DNA from: Actinomyces israelii DSM 43320
Lineage (GTDB): Bacteria > Actinomycetota > Actinomycetes > Actinomycetales > Actinomycetaceae
Assembly (NCBI RefSeq): GCF_000711965.1
Contig: NZ_JONS01000003.1
Location: forward strand, 62,001-126,000
DNA: 64,000 bases
Direction: 5' to 3'
The notes under the pieces were generated by a model that saw only the letters and a program-made list of their open reading frames with translations, did not search any database and was not told the origin of the DNA. Position 1 is the first letter of the stretch; every line of letters begins with the position of its first letter. Position numbers and translations under genes: made by a program. This document shows positions 9,272-17,144 of this stretch, one piece after another.

Positions 9272-10702
9272 ATGGAGCAGTCCGCTGAGCCCGGAGCGCC
9301 CCCGGTCGAGGGCGATGGGCGCCAGGCGCACGAGATCGGCCGGAGAGCCACCCGGTCCGGGGGCATCGGCTCGATGCTGGAGTTCTACGACTTCTTCATC
9401 TACACCCAGGCCTCGGCGCTGGTCTTCCCCTCGGTCTTCTTCCCCTCCGACGACCCGGCCCTGGCCATTATCGCCTCCCTGGGCACCTTCGGCGTGGGGT
9501 ACCTCGCCCGACCCGTGGGCGCCTTCGTCCTGGGGGCCCTGGCGGACCGGGTCGGGCGCCGCCACACCCTGATCCTCACCATGGCCCTCATGGGGGTCTC
9601 CACCGTCGCCCTGGGGGTCCTGCCCGGGTACCGCCAGATCGGCGTCATGGCCCCGGTCATCCTCGTCACGTGCCGGCTGGTCCAGGGATTCGCCGTCGCC
9701 GGTGAGATCTCCGGGTCCTCCACCATGATCATGGAGCAGACGCCCATCGGGCTGCGCGGCAGACGGGCCGCCGTCACCCTGCAGGGGGCCCAGCTGGGCC
9801 AGATCGTGGCGGCCATGATCTTCATTCCCCTGGCCGCCCTCCTGCCCCACGACTCGTTCTTCTCCTGGGGCTGGAGAATCCCGTTCCTGCTGTCGGCGCT
9901 GGTGACCATCGCGGGGTTCCGCATCCGGCTCGCCACGGTCGAGTCCAAGCCGCCCCAGAAGGAGGCGGTCCCCCCGATCCGCAAGGTCTTCCGGGAGACG
10001 CCTGCAACGGTGCTCAGGATCTTCGTCATGTCCCTGACCAACATCATCCCCGTCACGGCGACGGTGTTCGGCGCGTCGCTCGCCACCCAGAAGGCCTATG
10101 GGATCGAGTGGCCGCCCGAGGTGTTCCTGTGGATCCCCGTCCTGGGCAACCTGGCCGCCGTGGCCGTCATCCCCGTCGCGGCGACGCTGTCGGACCGGAT
10201 CGGCCGGCGCCCGATGATCATCGGCGGCGCGCTGAGCTCGGGCGTCCTGTCCTTCGGCTACCTGTGGGCGGTCACCCACGCGAACCTGTGGCTGACGATC
10301 CTCATCGGCCTGGCCATGTGGGGCGTCCTGTACCAGGGGTACAACGCGGTGTTCCCCTCCTACTTCCCCGAGCTGCTTCCGGCGTCCACCAGAGTCACCG
10401 GAATGGCCATCGGGCAGAACATCGGCACGGCCGCCTCCTCCCTCATGGCCATGGTCTTCGCCGGCCTGTGCCCTCCCGGCACACGGGGGTCGACCATTGT
10501 GATCGTCGTGGGGGCCATCACCCTCGCGGTGACCTGCGCGGTCGCCGTCGCGGCGTGGGCCTCCCCCGAGACGCACCGCCTGCGGGCCGACGACCTGGGC
10601 GTCCCCGGCGCGGCCCCGCTGCCGCCCGAGGAGTACGCCGCCATGCGCTCGGCGGCCATCACGGCCGCGGCCGTCTACTCCAGGAGACCGCCGTCGAGAT
10701 GA
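9272..10702 (+). CDS. MFS transporter, metabolite:H+ symporter (MHS) family
   Basis: 476 residues. ATG at 9272 is chosen because of gagaagga upstream and because the MHS N-terminal signature GGIGSMLEFYDFFIYTQAS begins about 30 residues in; the frame is open further upstream but without a site. Loop signatures DRVGRRHTL and SDRIGRRPM are present, with about 12 transmembrane segments. MHS members carry organic acids and betaines (shikimate, 2-oxoglutarate, proline/betaine), which suits a carnitine-like catabolic operon. It is a second, unrelated carrier beside the MFS gene just upstream; one may import and the other export. Confidence 0.85.
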   Translation: MEQSAEPGAPPVEGDGRQAHEIGRRATRSGGIGSMLEFYDFFIYTQASALVFPSVFFPSDDPALAIIASLGTFGVGYLARPVGAFVLGALADRVGRRHTLILTMALMGVSTVALGVLPGYRQIGVMAPVILVTCRLVQGFAVAGEISGSSTMIMEQTPIGLRGRRAAVTLQGAQLGQIVAAMIFIPLAALLPHDSFFSWGWRIPFLLSALVTIAGFRIRLATVESKPPQKEAVPPIRKVFRETPATVLRIFVMSLTNIIPVTATVFGASLATQKAYGIEWPPEVFLWIPVLGNLAAVAVIPVAATLSDRIGRRPMIIGGALSSGVLSFGYLWAVTHANLWLTILIGLAMWGVLYQGYNAVFPSYFPELLPASTRVTGMAIGQNIGTAASSLMAMVFAGLCPPGTRGSTIVIVVGAITLAVTCAVAVAAWASPETHRLRADDLGVPGAAPLPPEEYAAMRSAAITAAAVYSRRPPSR

Positions 10703-10705
10703 CCC

Positions 10706-10731
10706 GGGCCCCTGCCCCGCGGGCGGGGCCC
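10706..10731 (+). terminator. Third intra-operon hairpin
   Basis: An 11-bp GC stem with one bulged T (10706-10717 with 10721-10731) starts four nucleotides after the carrier stop codon and precedes the second acyl-CoA dehydrogenase gene. No T-run is present. Confidence 0.4.
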
Positions 10732-10786
10732 CGAGAGCGCCCCGCCCACCACTCAACGAGACACCCAACAAGAAAGGTCCTGATTC

Positions 10787-11938
10787 ATGAGCACACAGCT
10801 GACAGACGAGCAGCAGCTCCTCCTCGACTCGGTCAAGGAGTTCGTGTGGAGCGAGGTCGCGCCCCACGTGGCCCAGCGCGACCGCGACAGCCAGTGCGAG
10901 CGGTCCGACTTCGCCTCCGCCTTCGAGCTCGGGCTCCACCTGCTCGAGCTGCCCGAGGAGTACGGCGGGTCGGGCCTGGACTACGAGACCGGCGCCATGC
11001 TCTTCGAGGAGCTCGGGAAGGTCGATGCGGGCTACGCGATCACGCTCGTGTCCACCTTCGTCGCCTTCCGCAACGTCCTGATCGCGGGCACCCCCGAGCA
11101 GGCCCGTCTGTTCGCCGACACCATCGCCGACGGCGGCCTGGGCTGCTTCGCCATCACCGAGCCGGGGGCGGGCTCCGACGCGGCGTCGATCCGCACGACC
11201 GCCGTCCGCGACGGCGACGACTACGTCCTCAACGGGCAGAAGTGCTGGATCACCAACGGCGGCATCGCCGACATCTACCTCATCTCGGCCAAGACCGATC
11301 CCGACGCCGGCGCCCACGGGATCTCGACCTTCCTCGTCGAGGCGGACCGCGAGGGGCTCTCGCACGGCCGGCACGAGGACAAGATGGGCCTGCGCACCTC
11401 CAACACCTGCGACCTGACCCTCAACGACGTGCGCGTGCCCGCCGACCACCTCGTGGGCGAGGAGGGCAACGGCTTCCGCATCGCCATGTCAGGGCTGGAC
11501 ATCTCCCGCCCCTTCATGGCCACCATCGCAGTCGGCATGATGCAGCGCGCGCTCGACGAGGCCGCCCTCTACGCGCTCCAGCGCGAGCAGTTCGGCCGCC
11601 CCATCTTCGAGTTCCAGATGGTCCAGGACATGCTCGCGCGCATGTCCGCGAAGGTCGTGGCGTGCCGCTGCCTGGTCCAGCACACGATGAAGCTGGTCGA
11701 CGAGGAGCAGGACGTCCAGAAGGACGGGGCGATCACCAAGCAATTCGTCACCGACATGCTCCAGGACGTCGTCTCCGACGCCGTCCAGGTCATGGGCGGC
11801 AACGGCTACACCAAGGAGTACCCCGTCGAGAAGATCATGCGCGATGCCAAGGTGTTCCAGATCATGGAGGGCACCAACCAGATCCAGTCGATCGTCATCG
11901 CGCGGCGGCTCAAGAAGGAGTACTCGGCCAGGCTCTGA
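10787..11938 (+). CDS. Acyl-CoA dehydrogenase (second copy)
   Basis: 383 residues, canonical short-/medium-chain acyl-CoA dehydrogenase. FAD/substrate signature CFAITEPGAGSDAASIRTTA is followed by WITNGG. The C-terminal catalytic Glu lies in IMEGTNQIQ. ATG at 10787 follows caagaaaggtcctgattc. It is more typical of the family than the dehydrogenase at 5389, so the two probably act on different acyl-CoAs or different steps (for example forward oxidation versus reduction). Electrons would pass to the EtfAB/FixCX proteins encoded at 15494-18754. Confidence 0.92.
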   Translation: MSTQLTDEQQLLLDSVKEFVWSEVAPHVAQRDRDSQCERSDFASAFELGLHLLELPEEYGGSGLDYETGAMLFEELGKVDAGYAITLVSTFVAFRNVLIAGTPEQARLFADTIADGGLGCFAITEPGAGSDAASIRTTAVRDGDDYVLNGQKCWITNGGIADIYLISAKTDPDAGAHGISTFLVEADREGLSHGRHEDKMGLRTSNTCDLTLNDVRVPADHLVGEEGNGFRIAMSGLDISRPFMATIAVGMMQRALDEAALYALQREQFGRPIFEFQMVQDMLARMSAKVVACRCLVQHTMKLVDEEQDVQKDGAITKQFVTDMLQDVVSDAVQVMGGNGYTKEYPVEKIMRDAKVFQIMEGTNQIQSIVIARRLKKEYSARL

Positions 11939-11998
11939 GTGCCTTGAGGACTCAAGGCTCTGAAGGCTTTGAGCCGACGACGCGTGAGGGGACCCACG

Positions 11999-13681
11999 AT
12001 GGACGACGTGGACCGGTGGCAGCGGCGGGGCGTGACCGCCGCGCCCGCCGAGATGAGGAGCGCCTGGCGCGCGAGCGGATGGTGGGGCGACCACTGCCTC
12101 CTCGACTGGTGGTCGCTCGCCGTCGCCGCGTGCCCGGACGCGCTGGCCGTGGTCGACCGGGCGGGCACGGCCTACACCTACGCGCAGGCGGACGAGGTCT
12201 CGTCCAGGCTCGCGTCCTGGCTGGCGGACCGTGGAACGGGCCCCGGGGACATTGTGCCGGTCCAGCTGCCGAGCTGGTCGCCGTTCCTCCCCGTGCTCAT
12301 CGCCGTGATGAAGACCGGCGCGGCGATCACCCCGTTGTCGCCCAACCTGCGCCACTCGGAGTGGGCGAACGCGCTCGACCTGTGCGCGCCGCGCGTCGCC
12401 GTCATGCCCACCCGTTTCCGCCGGACCGTGCACTCCGCCCTGGCCCGCGAGCTGCTCGAGGAGGACAACGCCCTGGAGTCCGTCCTCCTGGTGGGCCCTC
12501 GGGAGGACGGCGCCCCGGAGGCCGGCCTGCCCCGTTTCGACGACGTCGTGCGCACGAGCCCTCCCCTGGCTCGGCGGGCATGGAGGCGATCGCGCGGGGA
12601 CGACATCGCCGCCGTCCTGTTCACCTCGGGCTCGGAGGCGGCGCCCAAGGGAGTGATGCTGTCGCACAACAACATGATCGCCTCCGAGAACGCCTTCGCC
12701 TACGGGCTGCGGCTGGGCGTGGACGACGGCATCTTCATGCCCTCCCCCCTCGGCCACGCCACCGGCTTCCTCCACGGCGTCGTCATGCCCGTTCTCACCC
12801 GCGGCACCTCGATCCTGTGCGACTCGACCGACGGCGCCGAGATGTCGCGGATGCTCGTCAGGCACGGCGCGACCTGCGGCATGTCCGTCCCCGCCGTCAT
12901 CGACACCATCCTGTGCAGCTGTCAGGAGAACGCGGCCGACCTCGCCCGGCTCCGGTTCCTGTGCTGCGGCGGAGCGCCGGTTCCGCGGCGGCTCCTGGAG
13001 CGGGCCCGCGGCCTGGGCGTGCGGCTGTACTCGGTGTACGGATCCACCGAGCACGCGCCCCACACCATGACCACGTCCCAGGACTCCGACGAGAGGGTCC
13101 TGAGCACCGACGGCTGCGCCTGCGCCGGAGCCGAGGTGAGGATCGTCGATCCCGTCACCCGCGCGGTCCTGCCCGCGGGGGTCGAGGGCGAGCAGGCGTC
13201 GCGCGGCCCGGCGGTCTTCAGCGGGTACCTGGGTCTCCCCGACCTCACGCGAAAGGTCCTCGACGACGACGGCTGGTACTACAGCGGCGACCTGGCGGTC
13301 ATGGACGCCGAGGGCTACATCCGCATCTCCGGGCGCCGCAAGGACCTCATTATCAGGGGCGGGGAGAACATCAGCCCCTCCGAGGTCGAGGGCGTGCTCA
13401 TGGGGCACCCCGCGATCGCCGTGGCGGCGGTGGTCCCGGTGCCGGACCCGGTGCTGGGCGAGAGGACCCTGGCGTACATCGTGCGCAGGCCGGGGGCGAC
13501 GGCGGTCGATGTGCCGGCGCTGCGCGAGTGGTTCATCGCCCAGGGGGTCGCCAAGTTCAAGATCCCCGAGTACGTCGAGCACCTGGAGGAGATGCCGACC
13601 ACCAGCGCCGGCAAGGTCGACAAGGTCACGCTCAAACGGCGGGCGGGATCCTTCCGGCCGCCCGCGTCATCGTGCCGCTGA
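11999..13681 (+). CDS. Acyl-CoA synthetase, CaiC-like (AMP-forming)
   Basis: 560-residue member of the AMP-forming acid-CoA ligase superfamily. Motifs include the P-loop-like TSGSEAAPKG (209-218), YGSTEH, and C-terminal GWYYSGDLAVMD, RKDLIIRGGENISPSEVE and a catalytic-Lys segment SAGKVDKV. It activates a carboxylic acid to its CoA ester with ATP, priming the cycle kept going by the CoA-transferase. ATG at 11999 is preferred over an in-frame ATG at 11969 because gtgagggg precedes it and the protein then starts MDDVDRWQ. Its 3' end overlaps the convergent tetR gene by 50 bp. The substrate is unknown; carnitine or betaine-like acids are a guess from context. Confidence 0.88.
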   Translation: MDDVDRWQRRGVTAAPAEMRSAWRASGWWGDHCLLDWWSLAVAACPDALAVVDRAGTAYTYAQADEVSSRLASWLADRGTGPGDIVPVQLPSWSPFLPVLIAVMKTGAAITPLSPNLRHSEWANALDLCAPRVAVMPTRFRRTVHSALARELLEEDNALESVLLVGPREDGAPEAGLPRFDDVVRTSPPLARRAWRRSRGDDIAAVLFTSGSEAAPKGVMLSHNNMIASENAFAYGLRLGVDDGIFMPSPLGHATGFLHGVVMPVLTRGTSILCDSTDGAEMSRMLVRHGATCGMSVPAVIDTILCSCQENAADLARLRFLCCGGAPVPRRLLERARGLGVRLYSVYGSTEHAPHTMTTSQDSDERVLSTDGCACAGAEVRIVDPVTRAVLPAGVEGEQASRGPAVFSGYLGLPDLTRKVLDDDGWYYSGDLAVMDAEGYIRISGRRKDLIIRGGENISPSEVEGVLMGHPAIAVAAVVPVPDPVLGERTLAYIVRRPGATAVDVPALREWFIAQGVAKFKIPEYVEHLEEMPTTSAGKVDKVTLKRRAGSFRPPASSCR

Positions 13682-14375
13682 CCGCGGGGGCCCGGTCCCC
13701 CCCCGGAGGGCCCCCGGACACCAGGCGCATGACGGCCTCCTCAATGAGGTCCCGCACGTGCGCGGAGTCGTCGCCGAGCATGTCCCGCCCGAAAGCGAGG
13801 CTGAAGGTCCACTGGTGCTCGATCCTGTTGAGGACCAGCGCGGACAGGACCTGGTGCACGTCGAGGGCGCTGGGGGCGCCCGGGCCCTCCTGGAAGATGC
13901 CGAGGCAGCGGCCGCGCTCGAGGATCCCCGCGATCGTCTCCACCGCCGACGCGTTCATCGCAGAGAACTCGTCGATCTGGGCGGCGACGCCGCCGTGCAT
14001 AATGAGGTTCTCCATGGCGACGATCCTGGCGAGATCCGGGTTGCGCTCGTAGTGCTCGAGAGACGCCCGGATCAGCTCGCGCAGCGCCGCCGCGGGCTCG
14101 AGGTGGTCGAGCCTGAGCGAGGACTCCAGAGCCCGGATCCGGCGGTAGTTCTCCTCGAGCACCGCCCGGTAGAGTCCCTCCTTGGACCCGAAGTAGTAGA
14201 AGATCATCCGCTTGGAGGTGTTCGTCCGATGAGCGATGTCCTCGGTGCGGGCGCCCCTGGGGCCGTGAGTGGCGAACTCCTGGACGGCGGCCTCCAGGAT
14301 CTCCCAGCGAGTCAGCTCAGGATCGCGTCGGGAGTTCCTCGTCCGCCTGCGGGCGGCATGATTCTCATCCAACAC
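13632..14375 (-). CDS. TetR family transcriptional regulator
   Basis: 247 residues from GTG at 14375, chosen because GAGGAG lies 7 nt upstream; an upstream ATG at 14417 has no ribosome site. The N-terminal helix-turn-helix spans about residues 24-70 (EILEAAVQEFATHG to TSKRMIFYYFGSKEGLYRAVLE). The rest is a ligand domain of the type seen in CoA-ester or acid-responsive regulators. It is coupled to the GltD-like gene 22 nt upstream and overlaps the convergent ligase by 50 bp. By position it probably represses the cai-like and etf/fix transcripts, perhaps with an acyl-CoA as inducer. Confidence 0.88.
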   Translation of the reverse strand: MLDENHAARRRTRNSRRDPELTRWEILEAAVQEFATHGPRGARTEDIAHRTNTSKRMIFYYFGSKEGLYRAVLEENYRRIRALESSLRLDHLEPAAALRELIRASLEHYERNPDLARIVAMENLIMHGGVAAQIDEFSAMNASAVETIAGILERGRCLGIFQEGPGAPSALDVHQVLSALVLNRIEHQWTFSLAFGRDMLGDDSAHVRDLIEEAVMRLVSGGPPGGDRAPAVSGTMTRAAGRIPPAV

Positions 14376-14397
14376 TCGCCACTCCTCTGCTCGATCT

Positions 14398-15372
14398 TCA
14401 GGGGGCCCGGTGTTCATGCATGAGCGAGACGTTCTCGAGTTTGGTGCGCGGACGACGCAGGGCCCCACGGGACCCGCACAGGATACAACGGTTTGCCTCT
14501 TTGATTGTCGCAGCCTTCAATGAGCCCGGCGGAGCCGGCAGGGCCGCCGACGGCGCTGCCGCGGCCGTCGTCGCGCCGGAGTCGAGACCCGAGGGGGCGC
14601 TGCCGAGCAGGTGGTCGCTCAGTGCCTCGGCCGCCCGGGCCCCACGGCCGATCGACAGCGTGGCCGTGCGCCTGGCGCTTCGATCCGTGTGGATCGGCTG
14701 CCTCCAGATCGTTCTTCCCTCGACCACTGCCATGCACCGGGAGGCTCCCGCGGCCCAGATCACGCCGTCGCACTTCGAGAGGACCTCCCCGATGCGGCGC
14801 ACGGCGCGCGAGGTCTGAACGCGGGCGCGTCCCGAGACGATGCGCTGGATCTCCGCGTCCAGGATGCGCTTGGGCAGACGCCGCTCGGTGATGCCCCTGC
14901 GCAGCATCCCGCCGAGGCAGTGGTGGGCGTCGAGCAGCGTCACCTCGTGGCCGGCCAGGACGAGCTGGTGGGTGGCGGACAGGCCGCACGGGCCGGAGCC
15001 GACGACCACGACCCGCACGCCCGTCGACTCCCGAGGCTCGTCGAGCCTCCAGCCCTCGCGCAGGGCCAGCTCTCCCACGGCCGCCTCCAGGGCGCGGATG
15101 CCGACCGCTCCCGCCCGCGCGCCCAGCACGCACCTCTGCTCGCACGGCGCGTAGCAGATCCTGCCCATGCACGCCGGGAGCGGGTTCATCCGCGTGATCA
15201 TCCTCCAGGCCCGGAGGACATCATCGGCCTGGAGCGCGTGCAGCCAGCCGCGGACGGGCTCGCCCGCGTCGCAGGCGATCTCGCAGGGCGGGGTGAGCAT
15301 CGCAGCGGCTCCCGCACCGTCCGGCCGGCCGGGCTCCCGGGACCTTCGACCCTGTAACTCCGGTCTCACCAT
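14398..15372 (-). CDS. GltD-like FAD/NAD(P) flavoprotein, shortened
   Basis: 324 residues, with ATG at 15372 placed 6 nt after a TACAAT -10, so the message is probably leaderless; an internal ATG at 15300 with gcgggag is an alternative. The N-terminal Fe-S/helical domain (CEIACDAGEPVRGW to CEQRC) resembles the glutamate synthase beta family. An FAD Rossmann motif VVVGSGPCGLSA follows. The second nucleotide-binding domain is reduced, and the C-terminal ferredoxin-like part keeps only CILCG. At about 470-550 residues for normal relatives, this copy looks degenerate or specialised. It may feed electrons into the flavoprotein system encoded divergently. Confidence 0.7.
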   Translation of the reverse strand: MVRPELQGRRSREPGRPDGAGAAAMLTPPCEIACDAGEPVRGWLHALQADDVLRAWRMITRMNPLPACMGRICYAPCEQRCVLGARAGAVGIRALEAAVGELALREGWRLDEPRESTGVRVVVVGSGPCGLSATHQLVLAGHEVTLLDAHHCLGGMLRRGITERRLPKRILDAEIQRIVSGRARVQTSRAVRRIGEVLSKCDGVIWAAGASRCMAVVEGRTIWRQPIHTDRSARRTATLSIGRGARAAEALSDHLLGSAPSGLDSGATTAAAAPSAALPAPPGSLKAATIKEANRCILCGSRGALRRPRTKLENVSLMHEHRAP

Positions 15373-15378
15373 GCCATG

Positions 15379-15410
15379 ATTGTACTCGCCAGTTAATAGT
15401 GCTGGCGAGG
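15379..15410. promoter_or_regulatory. Divergent promoter/operator between GltD-like gene and etf/fix
   Basis: On the minus strand TACAAT (15384-15379) is a good -10 for the GltD-like gene. It overlaps TTGTACT-CGCCA-GTTA (15380-15395), the same motif found at 5300. CTCGCCAG (15386-15393) and CTGGCGAG form an 8-bp inverted repeat with a 9-nt spacer. The overlap suggests a repressor site; TetR from 13632 is the likely ligand. Confidence 0.5.
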
Positions 15411-15493
15411 TGCTCGACGGGCCCGGCCCGTCCGAGGGCGCGATGCAGCGCCCGCAGAGCACGAGAGCACCGTCACCAGGAGGAAGGGCTTCG

Positions 15494-16237
15494 ATGACCA
15501 TTGCCGTGGCCTACAAGTGGGCAGCAAATCCCCAGGACGCATCCGTCGGCGCAGACGGGACCGTGGACTGGTCCCGCGCCAAACCTGCGGTCAGCGAGTA
15601 CGACCCAGTCGCCGCGCAGGTCGGGCGGACACTCGCCGACCAGACGGGCGCCGAGCTCGTCGGGGTCTCGGTCGGCACGAGGGCGGTGTCAGGATCGATG
15701 GCCAAGAAGGCCGCCATGTCGCGCGGCTTCGACCGCGGGGTCGTCGTGGCCGACGACGCGGTCGCGGGCTGGAACCTCACTGCGGTCGCACGGGCCCTGG
15801 CCGACCTGGTCCGGACCATCGGCGATGTCGACCTGCTGCTGACCGGCGACGCGTCCATTGACGAGAACGCGAGAATGACCTCGGCCCTCGTCGCCGGCTA
15901 CCTCGGCTGGCCCTGCCTCCAGGAGGTCCAGGCGGTCGAGAAGACCGACTCGGGCTGGACGGCCACCCAGTCCGTGTCCGGAGGAACTCGCGCCGTCACG
16001 GTGAACGGCCCCGCGGTCATCGCGGTGACCGCTGACGCCGCCAAGACCAAGGTGCCCGGCATGAAGGACATTCTGGCCGCGGGCAAGAAGAAGGTCGCCG
16101 TCGCCAAGGCCGGGACCCCGCCCGTGTCCGTCGAGCTGGTCGAGCGCACCCGCCCCGAGACCCGCAGCCGCAAGAACAAGATCGTCGCCGACGCCGATGA
16201 GCTCGTCGCCGTCCTGCGCACGGACGGCGTGCTCTGA
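15494..16237 (+). CDS. Electron transfer flavoprotein beta subunit (FixA-like)
   Basis: 247 residues of the EtfB/FixA family, from ATG at 15494 (MTIAVAYKWAANPQDASVGA) after a strong aggaggaagggc site; upstream in-frame codons lack one. The segment PCLQEVQAVEK (about 137-147), followed by AKTKVPGMKDILAAGKKK, is the conserved EtfB core. With the EtfA gene 23 nt downstream it makes the heterodimer that takes electrons to or from acyl-CoA dehydrogenases. Whether it bifurcates like nitrogen-fixation FixAB cannot be decided by reading. Confidence 0.92.
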   Translation: MTIAVAYKWAANPQDASVGADGTVDWSRAKPAVSEYDPVAAQVGRTLADQTGAELVGVSVGTRAVSGSMAKKAAMSRGFDRGVVVADDAVAGWNLTAVARALADLVRTIGDVDLLLTGDASIDENARMTSALVAGYLGWPCLQEVQAVEKTDSGWTATQSVSGGTRAVTVNGPAVIAVTADAAKTKVPGMKDILAAGKKKVAVAKAGTPPVSVELVERTRPETRSRKNKIVADADELVAVLRTDGVL

Positions 16238-16260
16238 GCACCAGCCGAGAAGGAACAGTC

Positions 16261-17133
16261 ATGACCAGCACGTGGATCATCACCACTACCCCCCAGATCT
16301 CCGCACTCCTGGACCTCGCTCACCGGGCCTCGCCGACAGTCACGGCCGTGGCCGTCGGCGACGTCGCCGTCCGCGGGGCCGACTCCGTCATCTCCGTCCC
16401 GCTGCCCGACGGCACGCCCGCCGAGGCGCTCGCCCCGGCGGTCGCCGAGGTCGTCGCCGCCGCCCCCGGCGACCTCGTCCTGGCCGCCGACCGCGCCGCC
16501 GAGCGCGTGCTCGCGGGCGCCGTCGCCGCACGCCTCGACGCACCGGTGCTCACCGGCGTGACGGCCGTCGACGGCTCGACCGTGACGGTCGCCCGCTACG
16601 GGGGCATCACGGTCGAGACGGTGCGCGCGTCCGGCCCCGCCGTCGTCATTGCCGCCGGAGGCTCCGTGGCCGACGGCGAGACCGTCGCGGCCGAGGCCGC
16701 CGCGAGCTCCGAGGCCCACCCGCTGACCGTCAGCGCCGTCTCCGCCGCCGATGTCGCCGAGGTCGACCTCGGCACGGCCAAGAGGATCGTCTCGGGCGGA
16801 CGCGGCTTCAAGGCCAAGGAGGAGCTCGGGCTCCTCGACGAGCTCGCCTCCGCCCTCGGCGCCGAGGTGGCCTGCTCGCGCCCGCTGGCGGAGACCGTCG
16901 ACTGGATGCCCAAGTCCAGGTACGTGGGCGTCTCCGGGCAGAAGGTCAAGCCCGACATCTACGTCGCGGTGGGCATCTCCGGCCAGATGCAGCACATGGC
17001 GGGCGCCAGGGACGCTCGCACCATCGTCGCAATCAACTCCGACGGCGACGCCCCGATCTTCGCGCAGGCCGACTACGGGATCGTCGGCGACCTCCACGAG
17101 GTCCTGCCGGCGCTCACCCGGGCCCTGCGGTGA
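16261..17133 (+). CDS. Electron transfer flavoprotein alpha subunit (FixB-like)
   Basis: 290 residues. The C-terminal FAD-binding domain is clear: VSGGRGFKAKEELGLLDELA, then KSRYVGVSGQKVKPDIYVAVGISGQMQHMAG and a final IFAQADYGIVGD segment. The start is ATG at 16261 after agaaggaacagtc. The stop overlaps or abuts the FixC-like start. Partner of the beta subunit upstream. Confidence 0.94.
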   Translation: MTSTWIITTTPQISALLDLAHRASPTVTAVAVGDVAVRGADSVISVPLPDGTPAEALAPAVAEVVAAAPGDLVLAADRAAERVLAGAVAARLDAPVLTGVTAVDGSTVTVARYGGITVETVRASGPAVVIAAGGSVADGETVAAEAAASSEAHPLTVSAVSAADVAEVDLGTAKRIVSGGRGFKAKEELGLLDELASALGAEVACSRPLAETVDWMPKSRYVGVSGQKVKPDIYVAVGISGQMQHMAGARDARTIVAINSDGDAPIFAQADYGIVGDLHEVLPALTRALR

Positions 17134-17144
17134 CGGAGCCGGCG

